Shown piece after piece: positions 1 to 11,343 of a DNA stretch of 64,000 bases; position 1 is the stretch's first letter, and each line of letters starts with the position of its first letter. The notes below the pieces were generated by a model. The model was not told the origin of the DNA. It searched no databases and worked only from the letters and a program-made list of their open reading frames with translations. A program made the position numbers and the translations under genes. The stretch is from positions 1,745,430 through 1,809,429 of the forward strand of contig OY811979.1 of the NCBI GenBank assembly GCA_963681505.1, read 5' to 3'. This DNA comes from Eunapius fragilis (lineage: Eukaryota > Porifera > Demospongiae > Spongillida > Spongillidae).

Positions 1-72
1 CCCCCCCCCTCGCTTCCTTATTTAATAAAATAATGATGTTTTATTGGCGCCCTCTAGTGTTACGGCGCCCCA

Positions 73-450
73 TCATTTTGGCTCCGCAGGGGGGGGGCCT
101 GGGTCCCCAGCCCCCCCCCCCTGGCCACCACGCCACTGTCCGTAAGATTCCACTACCAGAGGGATGCAGATCCACCCAAGATCACTACACTTAGCATCAT
201 TGGCCTCATGTTTTCGGAGCTCAGTGGCATGTGCAGCTGCTCCAGCAGTTACTCCCCCTTCAGAAAGAATTTTGGAGTTTAGCGGTGACGTAACTGATAA
301 GTCACAGGCTGCAGTTTTGCCCAGAACCCAGTTGAAGATGAGAACATCCGCAGGATGAGAATGGCTGTGATCAGAAGTGAGGTTGCAACCAGCTTCCACT
401 TGAACACTAAAATGGGCTCGCCTACATGTTTCAGCCAATATATCCTTCAA
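73..450 (-). mobile_element. Retroelement C-terminal domain remnant
   Basis: A 125-codon minus-strand reading frame without a matching 5' part. Its core, with short stretches such as FNWVLGKTAACDLSVTSPLN, AHATELRKHEANDAKC, then LGWICIPLVVESYG, resembles a C-terminal module I associate with reverse-transcriptase-type elements that are abundant in sponges and cnidarians. The D...E-x-x-K spacing would fit a restriction-like nuclease core, but that is inference. It is not preceded by a readable reverse transcriptase here, so it is treated as a fragment. It may belong to the same family as the element at 28.6-30.4 kb, whose own end is missing. The frame runs into a G/C-rich low-complexity tract at 80-122. 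Confidence 0.45.
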
Positions 451-1090
451 CTTATTATCATATCATACCAATATGTTACATACTGTTAGTCTAAAGGGCT
501 CAGAGACAGCGGTTATAAGATTTAAAAAAAAAAAAGAAAGAAAATTTCATAACCAGATCTCAGACATAACGAATTAATTTGTGAATTCCAGCAGTCGGCA
601 CAATCAAATAGACGGTGCCTTCTGGCGTAATACTAGCCATCAGGCAGCTGTGGTGGTGTCTGGGGGCATCCTATCAAAAGTCTAAAGCTTCCGGTCAGAT
701 AATCTGGCCTAATGAGAGACGGCATTCCGTCTCAGTCCGTCACGTATACATCGGTCGAATATCGTCTAACCTAGCGTGGAATCCATTTGTCCAATATCGA
801 GCTCTCCGCGCTCAGTGTCTGAGGTTCAAAAGCCCACACAGACAGAACTGCAGCTGGTAAGGGATCCGAGGTGAACACGTGGGAAATCCACAAAGCGTCT
901 TTATAATGGGTTTACAGTCATTTAAATGGTGATATGGTATGTGTGTTATCCATGTATGTGTGCACGCGGCGTGTGTGTTTCTATGTGTCAGTGTAGGCGC
1001 GTGTGTGGATCATTTCCGGCGTGTGCTTAACTTTTGTGCTTTCTCCTTGTTTCTTGATGCTCGCGTGCAGCGGTGCGAATTGGGGGGGTC
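451..1090. other. Upstream region of GREB1, no gene seen
   Basis: I see no supportable coding exon. The stretch contains a CACGTG E-box at 876-881, about 210 bases before the proposed GREB1 start, then a GT-rich tract near 938-1015. Small reading frames here have no recognisable product. Confidence 0.4.
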
Positions 1091-4000
1091 ATGTCGGCAG
1101 AGGGTACCACTTCTCCGCCTTCCAATTCATCTGCCTCTGGCAGCGTGCCACTGTCACCGTTTCCCGCACTGGCTCCAGGAATAAGGTTTGTTTATTTATT
1201 TTTAGATTAACTTGTGCGCGCACTATTTTTGAAGCGGCCATATTTCTACCGAAAGAGTTGCCGACTATTAAGTACTTATTATCTCTTAGACACACCAGCT
1301 TCCTTGTTAGCTAGCGAGCAGTCTGCACGTAGTCTTAATGGAGACCATCACAGTCACCTGGTGTCTGAGAGATGTGTGGGGTGGGAGGGAGGGTGGGTGT
1401 GGATGAATGACCACAAATTGGTCGGCAAGGAAACCTCAAAGCAAGTCAGTGAGATGCTGACTCCAACGTTTCTTTCTGTTGGTTTGTGATTTTGTCTGGT
1501 CTGAAGAAGGTTTGCAGACATGTCTGGCTATGGTTGAGTGTGGAGTCTGCAATTTTGATGTACACATAAAGATTATGTGAGTGCAAAGCTACCACTGTCC
1601 TTTCAATCCCATGGGTCCTACCCACCTTCAGTTCCCATGGGTCCTACCCACCTTCAGTTCCCATGGGTTCTAGCCACCTTCAGTCTCCATGGGTCCTAGC
1701 CACCTTCAGTCTCCATGGGTCCTACCCACCTTCCATGGGTCCTAGCCACCTTCAGTCTCCATGGGTCCTAGCCACCTTCAGTCTCCATGGGTCCTAGCCA
1801 CCTTCAGTCTCCATGGGTCCTAGCCACCTTCAGTCTCCATGGGTCCTAGCCACCTTCAGTCTCCATGGGTCCTAGCCACCTTCAGTCTCCATGGGTCCTA
1901 GCCACCTTCAGTCTCCATGGGTCCTAGCCACCTTCAGTCTCCATGGGTCCTAGCCACCTTCAGTCTCCATGGGTCCTAGCCACCTTCAGTCTCCATGGGT
2001 CCTAGCCACCTTCAGCCTCCATGGGTCCTAGCCACCTTCAGTCTCCATGGGTCCTAGCCACCTTCCATGGGTCCTAACCACCTTCAGTCTCCATGGGTCC
2101 TCGCCACCTTCAGTCTCTTTCCTCCCACAGGTACCCCATGTATGCTGTACAGGGAACCTCACTACTGTATTCTCCAATCTTTGGACAGACCACCATGTTC
2201 CCCTGGAGGGCTCCCCCCACCTCCATATCTGGTGAGGGACATGTTTAATGTGTATCTCAACAAATCCTCTGTACTGTATGTGTGAGGGAGAGTACATGTA
2301 TGGGTGCCTTTCTGTGTGTGTTTAGGATGTGATGTGTGTTTGTATTGGGGAGGATGGTGTTAGTGTACCAGAGGTGTGAAATGGCAGGTCTCATGTCATC
2401 AACACGGCCATAGGTGGTGTGTAAAGGAGGGGAAATGGTAGCTGACTAATGCGTTAGCACTACAAATCACACACATGCACACACATGCACATGCACACAC
2501 ACACATGCACACACATACACTCACACATGCACACACACACATGCACACACACACACACGCACACGCACACACACACACACAGTTGCTCCAAATGTCAGCC
2601 TTCTCCAGCCAACAGTCTCCACCCCACCTGCTCATTCACAGCAGACATCGTCAGCTGTCCCTAGTCTGGTGTACCCTCTGACGACCTTTGGCGTACCCCT
2701 CCTGGCCACACCCCATGGGAAGTCTGAAGGAAAAAGAACACCTCACCATTGTAAGGTTCATTGTTGTGTCTTGGGTGACTAGTGTACTAGAAACAGTTGC
2801 CTCACTTATGTGTGTTTGTGAATTACATTAGGAAGTGTCTCTATTTGTACGCGTTTTTTCTATTCAGCTGAAAGTGCCAAGAAGAGGAATGACCAAGGAC
2901 TGGGGAGGAGTGACCAAGGACAAACAGAAGTGCAAAACAAGAGGCCTAAGGTGTCAGACGGGTCCCCACACCATTCCCGTAGCACACCATCACCACAGCT
3001 AACGTCTCCTGTTATCAAGTTCATTCAGTGCAATCCTGGTAAGTGGTAGTGTGTGTAAGGCAAAGCTATAACTGCTGATGGAGCTCACTAGTACATACTG
3101 TGCATAGCTTGCACATAATGATATACCAAGTTAAGTTATTGGCCTGAAACGGATGGAGCTGTATGGATTTTGGTATCTCTGACATGATCACAGCTGTAGG
3201 CTATAGACATGGTGGTATAAGCCATGTGCATGTTCTTGTGGCCTGGAGCCCGTGGTCTACTTAAAGGTCCCTGGTGGGCCTGGGGTATGTTTAAAGGTCA
3301 CTGGTGGGCCCGGGGTATGTTTAAAGGTCACTAGCGGGTCCAGAGTATGTTTAAAGGTCCCTGGTGGGCCTGGGGTATGTTTAAAGGTCCCTGGTGGGCC
3401 TGGGGTATGTTTAAAGGTCCCTGGTGGGCCCGGGGTATGTTTAAAGGTCCCTGGTGGGCCGCAATGGATATGTCTAGGATCAAATTATTCAAGTGCATTT
3501 TAAGTGATAGGAAACGAAGATTGCTCCAGCAACTGCCACCACCCATCCCTGTATAACCATGGTAACCATGGTCCACCCATCTCTGTATAACCATGGTCCA
3601 CCCATCCCTGTATAACCATGGTCCACCCATCCCTGTATAACCATGGTAACCATGGTCCACCCATCCCTGTATAACCATGGTCCACCCATCTCTGTATAAC
3701 CATGGTCCACCCATCTCTGTATAACCATGGTCCACCCATCCCTGTATAACCATGGTCCACCCATCCCTGTATAACCATGGTCCACCCATCTCTGTATAAC
3801 CATGGTCCACCCATCTCTGTATAACCATGGTCCACCCATCTCTGTATAACCATGGTCCACCCATCTCTGTATAACCATGGTCCACCCATCTCTGTATAAC
3901 CATGGTCCACCCATCTCTGTATAACCATGGTCCACCCATCTCTGTATAACCATGATCAGTTCACAGTGTGGGGAGAAGGAAACACCAAACCATTTTCTTT

Positions 4001-7000
4001 AGGGCACCAGACCCCCCCCCCCCCCCCCCCCCCCCCCACTGCATAGCACACACCGGTGACCATAGAAATTGACTGCGGACACAAATTATTAGGAAAGAAA
4101 GAGGGGAGGGGAGGGGAGGGGTAGGGGAGGGTACAATTGGATTGTGTTTCACTCATGCCATCTACTAATGTGTGTTGACTAGTGACTGGATTATCATGTA
4201 TACCTCCTTCCCATCAGGTCAAGGGACCTCCTTCCCATCAGGTCAAGGATTGGTCCAGTCAGCTAACTCTATTCCCCAAGAGTCTGCCTTTTCCCAAGTC
4301 CCCAGACCAATATCTTTCCCTGACAACTTCCATGTTGTTCTCCTGAAGGGCATTGGTTCAATACCTGAATCTATAGTAGATCAGCACAGGCATGGGTGCC
4401 TGATCATATCCAACTTCATAAGTGGTCTGTACCAACATGTCCTCACTGCAGCCACACCCCCTCTCTCCTCTGAGAGTTGCGCAATGCTTACCATCTGTTA
4501 CCTGAGTTCCCTTCAGCCTGGAGAACTCATTAACCCCGACCACCTGCATGCTATGTTGCACTACACCCAGCTAGGGGAGACTGAATGGCTTCAGTATTAC
4601 CGCAAACACAGGAAGATGTCTGAGTCTACCTTTGTGCAGTCACAACTGGTTCATCTGGCCAAAATAGCAGTGTACCCTGTAGTAGGGCGTGTGCAGGTAA
4701 TTGCATCTAGCCAATCACTTGGTGAGGGGATCCAATACACTCTAACATCTGTGGCCCATGCTGCCAAGACCACAAAGACAAGTCTTCCTGATTTTGTGGT
4801 CATTCTGACTGCACAGTCTTCCGTTTCAATGGAATTCAGTGTATTAGTGCTTCACCCAATACAAGCACGCTTCATTGCTGATCAGTACACCAAGATTGAC
4901 AGGAGGAAGGCCAACCACACCCCCCCACCAGGCCACCCAGATTTGCAGATAGACAAGGAGCAGCTTATGTGTCTGCAAGCCCAACGTAAGAGGTTAGGAG
5001 GTAAGGTCCTCCCTCCATTCCTGAGGCCGGGGGAGGGCAACGCTCCCTTGCCCCCCGAGGTGGCATCTTGCCTTGCTCCCTCAGTCTCCCATGTTATTGA
5101 GCACCGTCCCGAGGGTCCCTACCAACAACAGTACTCCGTAGCCATGTTCCTTCTCCAGAAGGTCTTGGCTTCACTTGCCCCCCACACACGAATGGAGGAC
5201 TTTGAGAAAGTGGACTTTGTGGTTCTGTGCCCCCCGGGGGATGCCTTCAGGGCTCAGGTGGTCGCTGATCTCCTGGAAAGTCAGCTGCTAGCACACCTGG
5301 AAGGGGGTGGAGAAGGGGCGGGGCTAGATCCTGACCAGCTGCTCATGGCAGCAGAGAAGAGGGTGATAGAATGTGGGTGTGGCCATGGCAAGGATAAATA
5401 TGATGCATTTCTGAGCAATATGGAGGTCCACCCTACAACACTGTACGTGGTGGTGGCTGAGAATGCTCATCTTCTCACAGCAGTTGCCATGGATTCTACC
5501 CGTTTCTCCGAAACTGGTTGCCACATTGAAAATGGCCGCTTGTTATCCGCTCATAATTCACTGCTCCTATGTGTGACATCACACCCGTACAGCCTTCAGA
5601 CCAATCGCTCGCTGGTCCCCATCAACAATGAGGTCCTTTGGCCCAAAGATCCTGGGCCAGCTGGTGAAGTTCAGTTCTGGTCATCTGGTGTTGGGAAGCC
5701 TGTTGGTCTGGTGTTCAGGGAAGACACACCTTTTGAGAAGCTGTTCCATGACGTGTGTTGTACCCAGTGGTAAGTTCTCAGAAACTGCTACCTAATTGTG
5801 CGATGACCATAACTCACTTGAGCTTTACACCCTCATCCCTCACCCATCATCCCTCACCCATCATCCCTCACCCATCATCCCTCACCCATCATCCCTCACC
5901 CATCATCCCTCACCCATCATCCCTCACCCATTACCCCTCACAATGGCCATTGGTAATACCACCTCACATGATTACCTATGACTATCTACCATCATCTCAC
6001 ATGACCATCAGTTGCCACCACCTCTGCCTGCACTTTAACCATCCTCTCCCCTCACTCTTCCCTTATCACACACTCCCTGCAGCCCCCTCGTATCCCTCAC
6101 ATCTGTTAGGGCTCAGCTTCTTGTCAACCAGTACACCTCTGCACTTTCCAATGCAGCCAGCCCTGGGTGTGGACGACCTGCACTGCCTGAGACCCAGGAG
6201 ATTGTTAACTCCTTGGTGATGGCTCCCATGACCAATGCACAGGGCCATGGTCCTATGGTGGTCCTGCGTTGCCATGACACCACATTAGCACGGGAATGTT
6301 ACCAGAAATTGAGAGCTGTACGAGACAGCCTGGGACTGGAGTATCGGTTTGAAATGATATTTGATGACGGGCTTAGGAAGCTTAACATTTCTGACCACTT
6401 CCGAAAACGTCTCTCTCAACGCAAGTGTCAGAATGGCCAAACACTGTGCTACAAACACCTTGTTCATCTTCCCTGCTTCGTTGTACTGGCTGGGTCCTCC
6501 AGAACATCTGTGACCTTCCCAAGGTATTGTCACACACATGCACATACACATGTACATACACATGCACACACACATGCACACACACATGCACACACACATG
6601 CACACACACATGCACACACACATGCACACACACACATGCACACACACATGCACACACACACATGCACACATGCACACACACACATGCACACACACACACT
6701 GCACACACACACACACATGCACAGCTTCCTACTGCCTTATTGTTTGTTTATTTCTCAGCTCCTTGATGTGTGTAGACCTCCGTCTCTGCTATTCTCCATC
6801 TCTAACACGCCTGGACTATGAGTACGACATCGCACTTCTCAATGGTTACAGAACCATACATCCTTCCATACCAACTTGCTCCTTTAATGTCAAAGCTGAT
6901 AGACCTGTTGGCATGTTGGAGCACCATGGGGAGGAGGAGGAAGAGGAGGAGGAGGAGCAAGGGGTTTTCCCTTTGATCATGAAGACAGAAGAAGCAACTT

Positions 7001-7624
7001 CAACATGTACAGGCAGTCTCTCCACCATCCTCAGGCCCAGTCCTTCCAGTAGTCGTTGCAGTAGTGACAGCTCTGAACCAGTGGAGGATGGAGAGGAGGA
7101 AGATGAGGACAGAAGTGTGGTGAGGTGGCGACAAGACGGACCTCCTGTAGGGGACACAAATGGACCCCCAGGGGTGGGCACTGAGGAGTGCACCAAGACC
7201 TGCACTTCAGGTGAACACAACCAGAGAGGAGAGTGGAACAGCTGCACCCCACGGGACGATCCTGTTGATTCCATCGACCTGTTTGCTACGCTGGGAGACA
7301 GTTCAGATTCAGAGCTGGAGGATGTGGACTGTTCTTTGGCCCCACCCCTCTGCCTATTGTCCCGTCCCTACTACCATATATGGTCATCAAGAGGTGCAGG
7401 TAAGGAGCTGCTCCTCCCACCTGCCCCAGGGGTGGAGTGGCACGGTCACTCGAAGAGGCCTCCTCTGTATGACAGTGACCCACAGGCTCAGAGCATGTAT
7501 TACCGCAAGTGGTGTAGACCAGTGCAGAGAGCAGTTCGATTACATCTTGATAGTGTGATCAAAGATACACGCAAAGGATCAAAGAGAAGGTTTCTACTCT
7601 TAGGCCCACCTCAGGTTGGTATAG

Positions 7625-7670
<46 letters not shown>

Positions 7671-9818
7671 GCGTGTGTGTGTGCGTGCGCGCACGGGAAA
7701 TAGACCATATCACCATACCAACACCCTTACAGGTTGGCAAGACTGGTGCTTGGCTGCTATTTGTACGCCTTCTGATGGAACATCTTCACTCTCTTCAAGG
7801 TGTCACAGTCATTAGTGATCCTTTATCAGCTAGTGTTTTCATTGGGGAAGACTCTAGTTCTCAAGACCACACTTCTGAAGACCATGCTCCCTCCTTGAAT
7901 AGCAGGATTATACCTCTAGAAAGCCTTCAGACCTTGTGCAAGGCCACTATGGAAGGAAGCCCTCCAAAGACTGTGACCGTGCCCACCAGTCACACAGTGT
8001 CCCTGAATCTCTCGCAGTATACGGCATATGATGCCACCCACTCATGTACCGAGTGTATCAAGAGGGCAATGCAGTCCAACCACGCCCATACCCTTACATC
8101 CCTCCTCCCACTAGAGGGGGAGGGGCCACTGGTCTTACAGTGGCATGTACCTGAAGGGGCTCTGAGACATTTTGTGCTTTCACTAGACCGCAGGTCTATT
8201 GAACGCTTAAAACTGTCCACATTGAAAACAAAGATGGCTGACACCAAATGCCCCTCTGTAACCTCTCTGACCCCCATCATCACCATCTCTGTCGGGCTGG
8301 AGGCAGCTGCTTTGCTTAACCTCTCTCACACTGGATTTGACGGCTTGCATATTGTGGTGACACTCGCATCTCAATTTGAGGCCTATCGGAAAGTATGGCC
8401 CAATACCATCATTGTAGGACTTCCAGACATGGGCTGCCTGGGGACCGGGAACACCTACCACCTAACAAAGACGCTGGCTCAGCATACCTATCTACTCAAT
8501 ATGGCTGCCCATCAGGAGAGTACCCAGCGAACAGTGTGGCCATTTGTTCTAATGAAAAGTGACCAATGTGTTATGTGGAAGATGATTGACAGCACAGCAA
8601 AGAGGTGGGTGGGGTCACTAGTACTGACAACAATAGGATGGGTTGTCTTGACAATAGGATGGGTTGTCATGACAATAGGATGGGTTGTCATGACAATAGG
8701 ATGGGTTGTCTTGACAATAGGATGGGTTGTCATGACAATAGAATGGGTTGTCATGACAATAGAATGGGTTGTTGTCATGACAATAGGATGGGTTGTCATG
8801 AATAGTATGGGTTGTCATTACAATAGGATAGGTTGTCTTAACAATAGGATGGGTTGTCATGACAATAGAATGGGTTGTCATGACAATAGAATGGGTTTTC
8901 ATGACAATAGAATGGGTTATTGTCATGACAATAGGATGGGTTTTCATTATGTGGTTTTCTTTCTCTTCACACATACACAGAAGTGTAGATATGTCTCTGC
9001 TGGAGGTACTTCATAGCATTGAGCAGGTAGCTGATAGTATTAACACTGCAGCTGTTGGTGTCTTGCAGTGGACCAAAGAGCTAGAGATGTCACCTGCTCA
9101 GCACCTGACTGACTATGACCTGAACCATGAGTTCCTTCTGCTCAATCTCCCTCTGCTGGGGTCCATACACTACAACCACTTCACTTTCCACTGTTGTGAA
9201 GTAGACTTCAACCTGCAGCTAAAGGCTGCTGGTCTAAAGACTCGCTTGGTCACAGAGGTAGCCTTTGTTAAGAAGCACCAACCTACATACCACCCACGAT
9301 ATCCATTTTACACACATCTTGGAAGTCTTTGTTCAGATGCAGATAAGTTAGTCATTTCACTCCACCATGATGCCTCAAGCCTTCTACCTCACCCTGGTCC
9401 TTACCTCATGGAGCACTTCCTGTTTCATAGAAGTGTGGCCTTGTTTCCACATGCACTATCCGCCAAACATCCAGTTGTGGTCATGGATAACTACGTTAAC
9501 CTCGGCAGCAGCATGACCGTGGTCTTCACCAAGCCTGCCTGTAAAGTACTGGATGAACACCACTTTGATGGTATCCAGTTTGGCGGGCTAGTTCTCTACC
9601 TTTGTGAGGGCAAAGTCTCTTGTGAACAGCTGCACAAGCTTAACTTTGTTTCGGGGGCAGGTCTCTGCCTGGTGACAAGAGACTGCAAAAGTTTGGTCAG
9701 GGAAGTGGCTAGGTTGGACCTGGAAGACCATTGGAAGTTTCGCTTAAGGGATGAATACCAGACAGCGTGTCCTGACCATTTCAAACCGCTTTTCTTCCTT
9801 ACAGGGCGGTATAATTGA
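1091..9818 (+). CDS. GREB1: GREB1-family protein (glycosyltransferase-like C-terminus)
   Basis: Nine phase-consistent exons: 1091-1185, 2131-2231, 2583-2750, 2868-3038, 4218-5769, 6083-6523, 6759-7614, 7733-8604 and 8981-9818. They encode about 1697 residues; the human protein has about 1950. Recognition rests on collinear matches: the Ser/Pro/Lys-rich N-terminus, FEKVDFVVLCPP, MYYRKWCRP, the P-loop-like LLLGPPQVGKTG spanning the 7614/7733 junction, and the ending WKFRLRDEY...PLFFLTGRYN. An acidic Glu run lies near 6930-6960. In vertebrates GREB1 is a hormone-induced nuclear cofactor. Sequence analysts assigned it a degenerate helicase-like region and a C-terminal glycosyltransferase fold, and O-GlcNAc transfer to oestrogen receptor has been reported. 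Alternative acceptors 21 bases apart at 4218 and 4239 both keep frame. Most introns carry a minisatellite or a CA/TG run. The exact first exon is the least certain part. Confidence 0.93.
1608..2125. repeat. 26-bp minisatellite in GREB1 intron 1
   Basis: About 19 copies of a 26-bp unit reading roughly CAGTCTCCATGGGTCCTAGC plus CACCTT, slightly degenerate at both ends, directly before the exon 2 acceptor at 2131. Confidence 0.95.
2467..2582. repeat. CA/CATG microsatellite
   Basis: Alternating CA with regular CATG interruptions. It ends in the CAG used as the acceptor of GREB1 exon 3 (2583). Confidence 0.9.
3255..3462. repeat. 30-bp minisatellite in GREB1 intron 4
   Basis: About seven copies of a 30-bp unit, GGTCCCTGGTGGGCCTGGGG followed by TATGTTTAAA. 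Reading frames across it are products of the repeat and not genes. Confidence 0.93.
3545..3955. repeat. 23-bp minisatellite in GREB1 intron 4
   Basis: About 18 copies of TCTGTATAACCATGGTCCAC plus CCA, some with an extra TAACCATGG. Two hundred bases separate it from the preceding 30-bp array. The long minus-strand frames over it (MVIQRWVDHG-type) are repeat translations. Confidence 0.94.
4009..4038. repeat. Poly-C tract
   Basis: A run of roughly 28 C residues in GREB1 intron 4. Similar C or G runs recur at 25851-25870, 26988-27006 and 61213-61234. Confidence 0.95.
5826..5940. repeat. 14-bp minisatellite in GREB1 intron 5
   Basis: About eight near-perfect copies of CCCTCACCCATCAT, in the intron between exons ending 5769 and starting 6083. 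Confidence 0.93.
6531..6719. repeat. CA/CATG microsatellite in GREB1 intron 6
   Basis: CACACATG-type repeat immediately after the donor at 6524. All frames across it are artefacts. Confidence 0.92.
7626..7692. repeat. TG microsatellite in GREB1 intron 7
   Basis: TG run inside the 118-base intron that interrupts the P-loop-like motif between GPPQ and VGKTG. Confidence 0.9.
8617..8950. repeat. 21-bp minisatellite in GREB1 intron 8
   Basis: About 15 copies of GACAATAGGATGGGTTGTCA plus T, with small length variants. It fills almost the whole intron 8605-8980. Confidence 0.94.
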
Positions 9819-9913
9819 ATGTCTCTTCTCTCTGGCGCACTAATCTCATCTCATCAATCAATTATTAATATTTTAATGAAATCACGTGGGTCTCTAGCTT
9901 GGATACTAATTAC
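9819..9913 (+). promoter_or_regulatory. GREB1-PPT1 intergenic gap with E-box
   Basis: Only 95 bases separate the GREB1 stop from the PPT1 start codon. CACGTG lies at 9883-9888. Since PPT1 is lysosomal, a CLEAR-like E-box is plausible but not demonstrated. Confidence 0.4.
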
Positions 9914-11189
9914 ATGTCTTGGGCAGTGTTTTGGGCTACGTGCTTACTAGCTGCCGCGGCTGGTGACAACAACCCTGTGCCTCTGGTGATATGGCATGGC
10001 ATGGGTAAGGTTAGAGAGTAATAATAGACACGCTTGTGACGACTTGCGTTGTAGGTGACACATGCTGTGATGGGCTGTCGTATCTTAAAGAGTGGCTGGA
10101 ACGGGAGATCCCCGGCATATACATCAAATCATTGCAATTCGGTAGTAGTCTGTTTATGGATCGTTGGTATAGTTTCTTCTCCAACGTAAGTGCGCAAGTG
10201 GAAATGGTGTGTGACGAACTAAGCCAGGACCAAAAACTTAATAACGGCTTCAACGCCGTCGGGTTCTCACAAGGAGGTCAATTTTTGTGAGCTATTAATA
10301 ACATGTATTTAACTGTAATAGATTATGTCATGTTTCCAGGAGGGCGCTTGTTCAGCGATGTGCAAAGGTCAAAGTTTATAATCTGATAACCCTTGGCAGT
10401 CAACATCAAGGTGATGGTTATATTATGGAGCCACAAGGTTTACAAGTACTAACCTATGTTGAACAGGCATATATGGCTTTCCTTTCTGCATGGATTCCTG
10501 GCTGTGTGACATGTTCAGAAGACTGCTGAGCATGGGTGTATATCTCTCGTTTGTTCAAACCTAGTAAGGTCTTTGCCTAAATTTAGCATTCAACTTTGCT
10601 GATCAGTTTCGTACAGGCCCAGTTCTGGCATGACCCCATCCATGAAGACAGGTATAGGTTGACCTGTGCATTCCTATCAGATATAAACCAGGAGATTGTA
10701 AGTGTGTATTCTAACTAAAAACAGGTAGTAATTGCATATATGTGTTACAGGAAGTGAAACCAGCATACAAGGAACGTATGTCCAAACTATCAAATTTTAT
10801 TATGGTAAAGTTCCTCAATGACAAGATGGTGCAGCCTTCTGAATCAGGGGTATGTCCAGACAAATGTTCTTGTGGTAGTGACCCTGATTGAATGCCATTT
10901 TGCAGTGGTTTGGTTTCTACAGATCTGGTCAGGCCAGTGATATATATACACTGAATGAAAGTGACATGATGAAAATGGCAAGTGATGATGGAGAAAGTAT
11001 CCATTTTTGATATGATGTAACTCATTGATTTAGGACAAGCTTGGACTTCAATATCTCCGAGCTAATGGCCGGCTTCACTTAGTCTCCTACCCAAGTGGGC
11101 ATCTGCAGATGTCAAAACACGAGTTTGCGCATCTCATTCCATTTATTAACGTCACTTACAACAATGCGCGAGAACGGATGAAATTATGA
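9914..11189 (+). CDS. PPT1: Palmitoyl-protein thioesterase 1
   Basis: Lysosomal serine hydrolase that removes thioester-linked palmitate from proteins. Eight phase-consistent exons: 9914-10004, 10055-10286, 10340-10410, 10467-10563, 10607-10697, 10751-10849, 10906-10977 and 11034-11189, giving 302 residues (human 306). A hydrophobic signal peptide begins [17 protein letters not shown]. Family landmarks are VIWHGMGDTCC, the nucleophile serine in [17 protein letters not shown], the aspartate in [15 protein letters not shown] and the histidine in SGHLQM, so all three catalytic residues are present. The seventh intron begins GCAAGT, a GC-AG intron. The GC donor is the only one that gives the expected phase and the family spacing. 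Introns are 43-62 bases. Confidence 0.95.
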
Positions 11190-11343
11190 GACAATTACGA
11201 GAGTATTCGGAAGGAGGCGGTACGCACGTTACGGGTACGTAATGGTTGAAAGTGCCGAATACAATGTACAATCTTAATAGCTGAGAAATAATGTGTTGAG
11301 TGTTGGGTTTTGTTAAAGGTGCTACCGGACGCGCGATTGGGAT

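Noticed and set aside
827..845. GGTTCAAAAGCC resembling a tRNA T-loop
   Set aside because: No matching acceptor stem, D-arm or anticodon arm could be folded around it.
3331..3953. Long minus-strand frames (up to 202 codons) of MVIQRWVDHG-type repeats
   Set aside because: They are translations of a 23-bp minisatellite lacking stops. They have no non-repeat homology and lie in a GREB1 intron.
6285..6722. Cys/Val-rich minus frames over CA repeats
   Set aside because: Typical artefacts of CA/TG microsatellites inside a GREB1 intron.
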